Shown here: in pieces, positions 23,479 to 35,434 of the stretch
Position numbering within the stretch: position 1 is the first letter of the stretch
How the letters are laid out: each line of letters begins with the position of its first letter
Origin: Adineta steineri
Taxonomy: Eukaryota; Rotifera; Eurotatoria; Adinetida; Adinetidae
Direction: 5' to 3'
Length of the DNA: 64,000 nucleotides
Assembly (NCBI GenBank): GCA_905250115.1
Contig: CAJNOI010000228.1
Location: forward strand, 59,504-123,503
The notes under the pieces: model-generated
What the model was told of the DNA's origin: nothing
Databases searched by the model: none
What the model saw: only the letters and a program-made list of their open reading frames with translations
Position numbers and translations under genes: made by a program

Positions 23479-26400
23479 ATGGATTTTGATTTAAATAATA
23501 ATGATCAATTAAATTTGAAAACAACTGATCTTAGTCTTATGGCACATGGAATTCGAAATATTGATGAAATTCCTTTACATAAAAATTTACTTTCAATTAA
23601 TTTACATTCCAATGAAATTGAACGAATAAATGGTTTAACTGGTTTAAATTATTTAACTCATCTTGATTTATCATCAAATAATATAATACGTATACAAGGT
23701 CTTGAAGGTCTTGTTTCATTAGATACATTAAATTTAGCATCGAATAAAATTGTTGTTGTCGAAGGTTTATTTGCATTAAAGTAAATTATAAATAGAAATT
23801 CTTTTTTTGTCAAACAAGAAAATTCTTTTTTCTAGAAAATTATCTTGGCTTAATTTATCATATAATAAAATTGAATATTTACAAGGTTTTCAAGATCTCT
23901 GGGGACCAGAATATAATTTAGCGATTATTCAAATACATGGAAATCAAATCGAGTAAGAGAATACAGTTTAAGTAATAAATAAATTAGTTTATTGTTGAAT
24001 TAGTTCTTTGGATGATATTGTTAAAAATTTAAACGGACTTTCTCGTTTACAACATCTTACTTTTCGAGAAAATCCAATTGCAAAAAAAGATGGTAAAAAC
24101 ATTCATGCTTATTATTTTAATTATTTTTTATTTGTAAATAGCGTATCGAGTAACATTATTTAATCGTCTTCGAACATTAATTAGTCTTGATGGAATGGAT
24201 AAACATGGAAAAAAAGATATGAATAGTCAAGGTCTTACAGGTATTTTTATTTTTGATATTTATTTATTATTTTATGGGAAAATTATTTAGGAATTGAACA
24301 GTATGTTGGTTTAACCAATGATACAAGAGAACAATTAGTATGTTTAATATTAATTGATAGTTTTATTATTTTTTTTCATTTAATAATTAAGCATGATGTA
24401 ACCAATTCAATATCACATCAATATCCGAAAATAGCTGCAGCACTAAATGCTCTTCGACATAATCCAAAACCTATGGAATCAAGTACAACAACAAGTGTTG
24501 ATATCCAAAATGGATCTCTTTCAGTATGCGATAGATTATAATCGAAATTTTCTTTTATATAATCTTTATTTTGTTTCAGGCAGTCGAAAGTGAATGTGTC
24601 CCGCGTAGTACTAAACCTACAACTCGACGTCCTGTAAATCATGATAAACGTTCAGGTTTTTATCATTTTCATAATTTTTCATTCATAATCGGCTTTTTGT
24701 TATAGCTCGATCTCCATCTACAGATAATGAATCTGATTCAATGCCAATAAAAACTTCTCGATTAAAACCACGATCAACAGCTAGTAATGCTGTTGTACAA
24801 TCTACACCACGACAACAACCAACAACAACGTATAAATACACATATATATATCAACATAATTTTCATTTTATATTTTAGTAAAAAACTTTCTACTAAAACT
24901 CATATGACATTAAATAATTCATCTTCTCCTCCACCACCGTCGAACCTTCAAACCAAATCTCATAGTATGATCGATGAAAATACTCGTCCATTTTCAATAA
25001 ATTCTCATCAACATTTATATAATACAACATGTGAACATGATTGTGATGAATATCATTATCGTTCAAATCGAGATAATGAAAATGATGATATGAATGAAAT
25101 TTATCGAGCAACATTACATGATTTAGATAATGAACGTGATAAACGTTGGCGTGCTGAACAAGAAATCAAACATTTAAATGATATTATTAATGAATTTAAA
25201 AATCGACGTATGTTTATTTTAATTAAATTATAGAAATTTAAAACAATCTTTTCAAATTTTTAGCAAATGATGATCGAACAAATGAATCAATTATACAAGA
25301 ATTAACAGAAAAACATAAACAAAGATTAGTTGATGAAAAATCGAAATTTCAAGATTTAACTACAATTCTAGATGATTATAAAGTAAATAAAATTCATAAT
25401 TATCGATACTAAGATCATTGATTTATCTAGAGAGAAGACAGTGATGGCGGCGCCCTCTCGGAGAACGATTTTGTCCTCCCGAAAATTGCAAATTTTGTGC
25501 TTATACTATGTATTTGCTCCCCAAAAATTAGGTTTTCGCCCTCCCGGAAATCGCTGTCGCACTCTCGAAAGGAAAAACCTAAATAAAACACTGACTAAGA
25601 TCTATCTAATTGCTAATTCGAGAGGTATTAAGTATCCTAAAAATCTGAGATGCGACATTTCCTATTTGTAGGGTTGATCTCGAATTTAATATTATTGTGG
25701 GCCTCAATAGCAACATTCTAATAGAAAAATCTACTGATCTGAAGACTCGCATGAAGTTAATCAGACTGACTTTCTCTCGATGGGGAAACAACAGAGACTT
25801 CACGCCTGAAGTTCCATGAAGTCTTCTAGAATTTCTATGGATGCATGTATTCCACGAGGAGACGAGGAATAAACAACAGAGACTTCATTCATGAAGTCTT
25901 GAAAGTCTTTTGAAGTCTATTGAAGTCTTCTGAAATCTATTGAAGTCTTTCGAAGTCTTGAAGTCCGCTGTTTCCCCCTAGCTTTCTGTCTATAGCTACA
26001 GTTACTCTTAGTTATAGAAAATGTTTGTTCTAACGAAATTATTTTTTTAAAACATTCCATATTGTTGGATCGAATGTCTTTCTTGTTCAGATCAAATTCT
26101 CTTATTGACTTATGCATAAATTTTTTTCTGAATATTTTATAGGCACGTCTTCGAAGTACAGAAGATCAATTATCATCATACAAAAAAGCTCATGAAACAA
26201 ATTTACAATTAATAAAAACTCTTGAAAGTAATTTAAGTAAATTAGAAAGTGATAAAAGTGAAATTCGTATAACAGAGGTAAATATACAATAAATTTTTAT
26301 TTTCGTAATTAATTAAAATATTTTAAGAATGAGAAAAATCGAAATTGGGAACGTCGTTCAAATGCATTACAAAATGAAAAAGAAATATTACAACAAGAAT

Positions 26401-28752
26401 TAAAAACAACGAAACAACAATTACGTGAATGTCAAGAACTTTATACAACAAGAGAAATTCAACATAAGTATATAGAAAATTAAATAAAAACAAACATTTA
26501 TATTGATTATTTTATTTAGACAAGAACTTGAAAAATGTCGAATTGATTTACAGGCAATTGAAGTACAACAATATCTCAAGCAAGAAATTCAAAGAAGAGA
26601 AGATATTCATCGAAATGAATTAACACATCAACAAGAAAAGTAAGATAAAAATAACCTTTACGATTCATTTTTTCCATTTTTCCTTAGATTACAATCATTA
26701 GCAGTTGAATACAAAAAATTGGAAGATGAATTTCGTGATGCTTTGAAAATCGAAGAACGTCGATATCAAGAAGTAAATATTCGTTTGGATGGAGAAATTA
26801 TTCTTAACTTAGTTTTTCTATACAAAAATATATTATAATCAGAAAAGAGTTTTATCTTCATTTGTCGTTTAGTTATTTAAAACGAATGAAATTATTCAAA
26901 AAGAGAATGAACTTCTTCAATCTTCTTCAACAAATATCAAACAACGTGAAGAATCTGATCGAAAAATGGTTAATGATTTAATGGTGGTAAGTACCTATAC
27001 ATAAAAATTAATGTTATATTTATATATATATATATTTAATAGTTAGTACGAGAACAAAAACAACGTTTACAAGAACGAACAAAAACGAATGATAATTTAA
27101 CTCATCAAAATAAACATTTAACAACGAAATTAGAACGTGCTATAGATGAATTAAAAAAAATTCGTGAACAAATATTAATATTACAAAAAGAACGTCGTGA
27201 AATCGATGCACGTCTTATTGCTCAAGAATCAATATTATCTGGTTTAAGAGAAGAAAAAAAATTATGGAGTCATGAATTAGCACATCAAGGTATATGAAAT
27301 ATTTCTCATATGAAATCAATATTTATCGATTAAATTTTTTATATTTCGATTAGGTGCTTCATTAGCTCAAGATCGTGGTCGTTTAGAATCAACAATACAA
27401 ACTTTAACTAGTGAAGTCAATACATTAAAAAAACAATTAGATAAAGAAGTTGATACATGTCGTATTAAACAAACAATTATTGAAAGTCAATTAGACACAA
27501 TTCAAAAACTTAAAGATGTAATTATTTATTTCTATACTCAGTAATTGTGATCGATGAAAGATAATCTGTTATGAGTCGATAGTTTGACAAGGAGAAAGTA
27601 TTGAGTAGCTAATTTTCAAAAGTTGTGCACAGCTGTAGGAAAAGTTTTCCCCGTGCTCCCTACAGGTACTTTTTTCTCAAGGGGTGTGCACCTGCACCCT
27701 TTGCACACCCCCTGACTACGCCCCTGGGTGTTATCGATTTTGCTAGCATATATTTTTCATGAGTACAAGTAGGACTTTTACTTTAAATCAGAACTACGAA
27801 ATACCCATAAATATTCTATAAGTTCAAGTGGCCTAGTTTCTTAGCATTATTACAAATATTTTTCTCTATATTAGAACCGGTATCGATATTTATTCTAATT
27901 TTAGATAGCAATAATTCATATAGTGAGATATTTTGTATCAAATAGCATTAAGATACAGAATAACACATTCGCCAGCTGACTCTTTTGAATTATAAATACT
28001 TTTGAATATGAATAAAACATATTTGTTCTTTATTTTAAGGGTGTTGTTGAACGTGATGATACAATTAAGAAAGCTCGTGAAGATTTATTACTTCGTCACA
28101 AAGAACTTGAACAACAATTGCAAGATGAACAATTGCTTTATCAAGAATTACAAGAAAAATATGAGAAAGTTTGTGAAAAACGTGATTCAATTAAAAATGA
28201 TATGCATCAAATGCAACAACAACTTGAAAAAAGCAAAAATGATTATAAGTACTGGTTTTGAATATTTTTGAAATTAGATTTAAATTTTCTCTTCGTTTCC
28301 TAGTGCATTAAGTCGTAAATGGAAGGAAAAATCTGATTTAATAGCTGAACTTGATAATAAAATTCGACGAGCTTCAGAAAACTATCAAACAAATGAAAAG
28401 AAACTTATTGATGAAAATAATCGTTTAATTGAAGCACAAAAGTAAACAAAAACGAAAAAAAGAACTGAATATTTCATTTATTTTCTATTCTAGACAAACA
28501 GAAGATAAACTTCGTCAACGTGATGATGATTTTCGTCGTCAATTTGAAACAATTGAACATGGTCATCGACAAACATTAAATCAAATGCAAAAAAATTATG
28601 AAGAAAAACTTCAACAAGCACAAATTCGTATTAATGAAGTTGAAGATGAAATGCGTATATTATTACATGATACAAATCAACGTAAAAAGAAATGGGAAGA
28701 ACGTATGAAACATTTAAGTACATTTATGACCGAAATCCAAGATCCAATGTAA
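23479..28752 (+). CDS. LRRCC1: LRRCC1-like leucine-rich-repeat and coiled-coil centrosomal protein
   Basis: Starts MDFDLNNNDQ. The first exons (23479-23780, 23836 onward) encode four to five SDS22-type leucine-rich repeats (NLLSINLHSNEIERINGL, LTHLDLSSNNIIRIQGL, LDTLNLASNKIVVVEGL, LSWLNLSYNKIEYLQGF) and an LRR cap (ENPIAKKD, then YRVTLFNRLRTLISLDGMD). A Ser/Thr-rich linker follows, then a long coiled coil through about fifteen exons, ending MKHLSTFMTEIQDPM. This order matches LRRCC1/CLERC, a centriole protein needed for spindle-pole integrity and cilia. Introns are mostly about 50-70 bp; two are large (25384 to about 26141, and 27520 to about 28040) and carry repeat DNA. The next gene, MICU1, starts 131 bp after the stop. 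A related LRR coiled-coil centrosomal protein is the main alternative. Confidence 0.78.
25782..25977. mobile_element. Putative MITE with GGGGAAACA inverted ends and GAAGTCTT repeats
   Basis: The left end reads GGGGAAACAACAGAGACTTCA. The right end, inverted, reads GGGGAAACAGCGGACTTCA, an imperfect inverted match. Inside are at least six GAAGTCTT or TGAAGTCT units in one orientation. It lies in an LRRCC1 intron. No coding capacity. Confidence 0.45.
27560..27730. repeat. Repeat-like GC-richer insert in LRRCC1 intron
   Basis: An island richer in G+C than the intron around it, ending near GACTACGCCCCTGG and containing AGGGGTGTGCACCTGCACCC and a near-palindrome around GTGCAC. It looks like a short interspersed or MITE-type element, but no paired terminal repeats were found. 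Confidence 0.3.
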
Positions 28753-28853
28753 TTTATGTCTGATATATATATATATATTTATATTTAGAAAAATTTTTTT
28801 TCTCCGTCCGCTGTTCGCTTTTTTTTACACTAGGTGTATCGATTTTTTGTAGA

Positions 28854-28882
28854 ATGTTCTTTATCTTTTTTTCTTTTTCTAG
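28854..28882 (+). promoter_or_regulatory. Pyrimidine tract and splice-acceptor AG directly before the MICU1 ATG
   Basis: A T/C-rich tract ends in CTAG, followed at once by ATG. With only 131 bp between genes, this fits a spliced-leader trans-splice acceptor (known in rotifers) or a 5'-UTR intron end. Inference. Confidence 0.45.
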
Positions 28883-31698
28883 ATGATATTACTAGGAATA
28901 TTTAAACAACAACAAAATAATATATGGCGATTATGTTCGCCATCTTTATTAAGATCAACAAGTGTTATATCATCTTCAAATATAATTCGAACTTTAACTA
29001 ATCAACAATATAATCAAAATGAACGATCATTACTTTCAGCTCGTTTACCGGTTATACTTAATCAACCATATCGTACAAGAAAATTAAAATTTAGTTTTGG
29101 ATATACAAATTATGGACATAGAAGACATATTAGACCACCGGGACATCATATTGTTCATTATATGCATTTCTTTCTAATAATTATTGGAGCATATGCAGTT
29201 TTCTATTTAACGTTAGTTTTAAATTATACAGTTTTTTTCTTCTTCATATATTTCGATTTGAGATTGTCGAAAAATTGTTTTTACCTATGATGATTTTTGT
29301 GTTAGTACTAAGATGCCATGATAGCAAAACCTTCCTATAAGGGCACCTCCGCTAAGTGAACAAAGGCGCACATGCAAGGGGAATTCTACTTTATATTTGT
29401 TCGAGATAGATTTAGATGGGAACCATAGGAATAAAAAATGACTCTGTTAACTTTTCAAACTCTAATGGAATTATAGAATGTCATTAAAAATATTTTTTAT
29501 TTATGTATTTTATAGGAATGTCACGGAATTTGAAGATCGTTGGATACAACCAATGAGTACAACTCAAGCTGCTGAAAGAAATACATTCATTAATCCAAAA
29601 GAAACTCAACGACGTTTGGATGTTTTTTCTAATGTTAAAGCCGCAACTATTTTACCAGCAGTAGAAGCAAACAGCAATGATTCAAATGAAGAAAATGATG
29701 AAAAAAATTTATCAGAGGTTTCTATAATCTCTTTTTGTTGTAGGAAATAGTTTATTTAATATATGAACGTGCTACTATAACAATACTTTCAAATTTTAAA
29801 ATTCTTAAAAAAAAATAAAAACTTTATTTCATAGTAATCATTTCTTTTTCTTATATCTTTTTAAAATAATTAGAAAATTGCTATTGATTTATGAGTAGAA
29901 ATGAGATGACAAGACACTTATAATTTTCTATCTATTGTCACATATTTCTGTTTTATTATCGAACATATAGTACCTAATAACTTCAAACAAATATAATATT
30001 CATTACTGCTCGTAAAAGAAAATTATTCGATCCAATTAGTTCATTATATACATTACATCAGTTCTTTATAAGTACACTACTCTAATTTTCTTTCTTTTGT
30101 ACAATAAAAAGAAAAAAAAATTCTTATGTAAGAGAATAATTTCCTCACATCAGATACTCTTTATTCAATTTAACGGAAAACATGCATTTATGATTACATA
30201 ATTTTAAAAAGAATGCTTCTTGTTGATTAGTTTGACAAGAAAATTGCATTTTATGCATCAATTCCAAGGTAACACTTTTGTTAAAAGGTGAAATAATATT
30301 TATTCCATTTCATTAATAATTTCTTATTTCTTTTTTTTTTGACTAAAACATTTTATTTCCATGACAATATTAAACCCTATTTATTTTCTTTCTTTCTTTA
30401 TTCTATACAGGTAACACGCAAAGTTGAAAAATCCAAAAAAGAAGCAAAAAATAAATTATCATTTCGTGATAAGAAAAAAATTGCTTATGAAAATCGTCTA
30501 CGAGCTTTTTCAACACCCGATAAAATATTTCGATATTTTGCTACATTAAAAGTTTCTAATGATGATAATCCCGATGGTAAAAATTTTGTTTTTCTTTAAA
30601 TCAAAATCAATATTCTCTTTTAAGGTATCATTTGCATGACACCCGATGATTTTCTTCGATCAATTACACCAGGTAAATCAAAACTATTCATATAAATCTA
30701 ATCTTTTCCCTTTTTTTTACGCAGGTTTAAAACAACCGGATGGTTTAGAACTTGATAAATTTTATCGTTATGATGCACGTGTTGATCCACCGGAGAAACT
30801 TGACCAAAGGAATTCGTATTTATATTCTTCAGCTTTAAATTCTGATGAACAATCTATATTTGAACTTATTGGTGGTAAACAATGTTTAATTACATTTAGT
30901 GATTATATATTTCTTGTTACATTATTATCAACACCAAGACGTTATTTTCAAATAGCATTTCAAATGTTTGATTTTGATGGTAATGGAAATTTTGATTTTG
31001 ATGAATTTGCAAAATTAAAAAATTTAATACGTGAACAAACAAGTATTGGACAAAGACATCGTGATCATTCTACAACAGGAAATATTTTACGTGAAACATC
31101 AATTGTTAATCATTATTTTTTTGGAGAAAATCTTGATCAATTATTAACTGTTGAAAAATTTTTACATTTTTATGAACAATTACAAAAAGAAATTTTACAA
31201 TTAGAATTTCATCGTTCGACGAAATGTCCTAATGATAAAACACGTATGAGAGAATTAGATTTTGCAACATCATTACTTGCATATTCAGGTTTATCAGACA
31301 AACGTGTTAAAAAAATGTTAAAACGTATAAAAAAAGCATATCCAATTGAAAAATCAGTTGGAATATCGTTTAATGATTATAAAAATTTTTATAATTTTCT
31401 TCGTAATATTCATGATATTGATGTTGCATTAACATTTTATCATATAGCTGGTGGTGCAATTGATAAACAAATATTTCGTCATGTAGCGAAAACTGTTAAT
31501 CATATTGATCTTGATTCACATTTAGTTGATGTTGTATTTACAATATTTGATGATGATGAAGATCAATTATTATCATATGTAGAATTTATACATATTATGA
31601 AAAATCGTCTTGAACGTGGACTTCAACGACCGAAAGATACGGCATTTATGAAATTATTTTCAACAATGATTACATGTGCAAAAGAAACATATTTATAA
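28883..31698 (+). CDS. MICU1: MICU1 homologue, mitochondrial calcium uniporter regulator
   Basis: EF-hand gatekeeper of the calcium uniporter in the mitochondrial intermembrane space. Exons 28883-29211, 29516-29717, 30411-30576, 30625-30672 and 30725-31698 join in frame to 572 residues (human about 476). The N-terminus is Arg/Ser-rich and basic, like a mitochondrial presequence, followed by a hydrophobic segment ([18 protein letters not shown], about residues 93-110). The family core is clear: [66 protein letters not shown] (first EF-hand, canonical), [18 protein letters not shown], and a second loop [14 protein letters not shown]. The end ([20 protein letters not shown]) also matches. The extra length lies between the hydrophobic segment and the core. 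MICU2/3 are less likely given the RHRD-TTGN segment. Confidence 0.92.
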
Positions 31699-32529
31699 AA
31701 TTTTAGTCTTTATATTTTATGATTCTATATATTAGATTTATTCACCTTTGCTTCTTTTTTTTCTCTCTTTATCAAAGTGGAAATTGGTCAGTCAGCTTTT
31801 TTTGTATATTGTTCTTCTTCGTCTTCTTTTTATTCTTCTTCTTCTTCTTCTTCTCCTCTCTTTCATGCAATATAGAAGCAGTAAGCTACAGAGCGAAGTA
31901 CGATAGCCTCCTGCATCATAACGACACTCAAGCAATTGTGTGTGTGAGTAAAAGAGAGAGAGAGAAGAAGAAAAGAAGAAAAAAAAGTTTCGTATTTCAA
32001 CTTTGTTGTTTTCTCTCGTTCTGCTCGCATGCCAACCACGACAACATGTGTGCACGCTCTACCTCATCTCATCGGTCTATCGATTAACTTTGAAAGTTCA
32101 TCGTGATTGTTCGTTTGCATGTCTGTCTCTCTCTCTCTCATTGTATATTTCTTATATATCTTTAAATACTTATACTCTATTACACATACTTGATTAGAGT
32201 AAGTGTTACTTTATTCGACATTTTTCACGTACTGAATATAAATATAAAAGAAATTTATACATAGTTGAAAATCTTCTCATACAATTGATGAAAGAGAAAA
32301 AGAAGAATTTCGAATTTATCATAATAAAATTTTATAGTTCATCTATTTCTTTTTTTTGTCTCGCATTTTCTCTATGACATTTTTTTTATGGTAATCACCA
32401 ATTTGATTATTTGCTTATGTTGCTATTTGTTCCTTGATCGAAAAGTATCTTTATTTATATTACAGATGTGGGTGTTATAGTAAAAAGAACACATATATAT
32501 ATATATATATATGCATATGCATTCATATA
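31699..32529. other. Spacer with microsatellites between MICU1 and the ankyrin gene
   Basis: No gene supported. It contains a CTT/TTC-rich run (about 31750-31860), GA-rich and TC-rich runs (about 31955-31985 and 32125-32140) and an (AT)n run (about 32490-32510). TTATATTACAG at 32455-32465 could be a splice acceptor for the ankyrin gene leader, 65 bp before its ATG. Confidence 0.5.
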
Positions 32530-35154
32530 ATGGCTATCAAACGTAAAGACTTTCAGAAGACATCATCAACTATACTCGAATTTTTACTTAAATTACCTGA
32601 TGAAGAAATTAATTCACGTTTACGTGATACTTTATTACATGGTCTTCATTTTTTACAACAATACTATTTAATATTACAAAAACGTGATAAAGAACAAAAA
32701 CCATTACAATGGACACTTGAACGTGGTTTAAGTCCATTAACACCATTTCGTGAAGCACCTGATAAATTTGAATGGCCATGGATTGATATTGAATCACATA
32801 AAGTTAAACAAACAATTCCAAAACATTCTTTAACTAATTTTCTTAATTTATCACCTATTATTATTGCTGTACGTGAAGGTGATTTACGATATGTTAAAGA
32901 ATTATTAAATTCTGATACAGAATTAATTGATTGTGTTGATTCATTTGGAAGAGATTTATTAACATATGCTGTACAATATCAACAAATACATATTTTACGT
33001 TATTTATTACTTGAATGTAAATCATCAATAAATATTAATTTTCAAGCTAATGATGGTTCAACATGTTTACATCGTGCTTGTTATACAGATGAAGGACAAC
33101 AATGTAATATTGAAATAGTAAAAATTTTATTAGAAAATAATGCTGATGTTACTAAACAAGATGTACATTTACGCTCACCATTACATTGGGCAGTGTTAGC
33201 TGAAAATATTGATTGTTTAAAATTATTAATTGAATATAATATTGATGTACATATTAAAGATATCGATGGTATGACAGCGGCTATGTGGGCATGTCATCTT
33301 GATCGTTTTGAACATTTTATAGTAAGATTTAGTTTTCAAAAAAAAGATTTATTTTATTTTATATTAAAAGGAATTATCTCAACATATGAATGATAGTATA
33401 GAAACAGATAATGATGGTCGAACATGGATTCATCATAGTGTAAGAAAAACGGAACCATTAAAATGTTTAAAATATTTATTATCATCGGAATCAATTTTAT
33501 TACGTGATAATGATGGTAAAACATGTTTACATGTCGCAGCTGAACAAGGTTCAGTTCAATCTTGTCGTCTTATATTTGATATGAGTGAACAAACAAATAA
33601 TCATTCTTATATACATGATGGTGATAAATCTCAGCAAACTCCACTTCATTTAGCAACTAAACATGGACATGCTCGTGTATTAAAAGAATTATTAGATCAT
33701 GGTGCTGATCCAGATCTTAATGGTAAAAGAAAAAAATATTTTCTATTTTTTTTCTATTTATTATTTATCATATAGATATACAAGGTATATCATCATTTGA
33801 TTATGCTCAAAATCGTGGTCTCTATTTTTGTCGAAGTGTATTTGAAGTATATTTACGTGAAAAAAATTCCAATAATATTAATAGTCGTCCATCAACAACA
33901 CGTAGTTTTAATAATAATATAATGAAATTAAATGGTAATGATGTAACACCAACACCACCAGTTAATGGTCATGCTACATTTATTCGTCGTAATGGTCATC
34001 GTTCATTAAATGAATCATTACCAATAAAAAATTCATCAACATCACCTATACTTTCAACAGAAAAATTTTCTCATACAATAACTCATTTTAATTCTTCATC
34101 AAATGGATTTAATGATAATGAAGAAGAAGAAGATCATAATCAACAACAATTTCGACCAGTATCATCAACAACAAATAATTCACTTCTAGCACCACCTATT
34201 AAACCTCGAAAAAATATAACAACACCTAATAATTCAATTATAAAACCTAAAATAAATCCTAATCATCATTTTATTCCTGCAAATTCATCTCATTCAGATG
34301 AGGAGGATGATGATGATGGAGGCAATAGTCTTCAAGGTCATAATAGCGAAGATGATAATTCAAATCGACAACATGAACAATCTAATTCTCATCGATTTTT
34401 ACGTCATAATGATAATCGATTTCAACAACAGCAACAATCAAATACGACATTTCATCGTCCACACTATAAAAAATCTAAACAATCAAATAAAAATTTAGCA
34501 TATGATGATTATCGTCCATTTGATGAACAACAACAGCAACCATCAGCATTTACAAGTGTATCGAAACAACCAATTCGTTCAGCAATCAGCAAAGATTTTC
34601 TACAACCATCATTAAATCGTATTGGTTCTAGTAATGGAAATCAATCCATATCTAATCGACTTAAATCAGGTTCAAAATCAAGTTCAACTGAATCTATACC
34701 AGCACTTGATTTAACAGTTGCTGGTCAAAAAGTTTTTCGAACAAAACAATCCATATCTGATATATTTGTATCCAATTCTTTACCGAATTCAAATCAAATG
34801 CGACCACCAAGTGGTCGTTTAAAACCAATTCATAGTGCTAAATCAACTTCATCAGTTACCGATGAATATTCTTCAAATTCAACAAAAACATTAGAAGATG
34901 TTACAAATAATTCTAAACAATCATTAAACAAAGCATTTCTTCATAAAAAGAAACTTACACCATTAATCAATGGTACTGATACAATGAATAAAAAATCGTC
35001 ATTACATACCGCAATGGATCACCCGCAATATGTTGAAGATATAACTTCTGATAGATCAGAAGAAACAAGTATTGATATGAGTACAGGAGGAGGAGGAGAT
35101 AGTCGAGATTTTAAATCATTCAATAGAATTGATAAACATTCTAAATTACATTGA
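32530..35154 (+). CDS. Ankyrin-repeat protein with long Ser/Asn/Gln-rich tail
   Basis: Three exons (32530-33321, 33371-33722, 33776-35154) give 840 residues, starting MAIKRKDFQK. Residues 1 to about 95 are a non-repeat head. Six to seven ankyrin repeats follow to about residue 385: DGSTCLHRACYTDEGQ, VHLRSPLHWAVLAENIDCLK, IDGMTAAMWACHLDRFEH, DGRTWIHHSVRK, DGKTCLHVAAEQGSVQSCR and QQTPLHLATKHGHARVLKEL. The remainder is low complexity, rich in Ser, Asn and Gln, with acidic patches. Ankyrin repeats bind proteins; the layout recalls ANKRD55 or inversin-type proteins, but no orthologue is certain. The ATG at 32530 is chosen because an earlier in-frame ATG reads through an (AT)n leader. Confidence 0.8.
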
Positions 35155-35411
35155 CCAAAATTCTTTTTTCCAATTTTTCTTATCCGTCCATTTGTTTCTT
35201 CGTTTTTTTTAAATATCGTAATGCTTCTTGTGTATATGTATATATGTATTTTAAATGATTGCAACAAACAAAAAAATTGTCAAGTTTTTTTTTAATGTGA
35301 ATGAATGAAATGAATCGTTTCTTTTTTTCTTTTCTTTGTGTCAATAGAGAATATTGTTGTTTTGTTTTATAGAATGAACAAAAAAAAACAAATAATAATT
35401 TCATTGTGTTT

Positions 35412-35434
35412 TTCTTTTTCTTTCATAGTTTAAT
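35412..35434 (+). promoter_or_regulatory. Pyrimidine tract and acceptor AG just before the RASGEF1 ATG
   Basis: A T/C-rich run ending TTTCATAG, four bases before the ATG at 35435. Possible trans-splice or 5'-UTR splice acceptor, 281 bp after the ankyrin gene stop. Confidence 0.35.

Noticed and set aside
31719..32197. Phe/Ser-rich short frames between MICU1 and the ankyrin gene
   Set aside because: They are translations of CTT/GA/TC microsatellites with no conserved motif.
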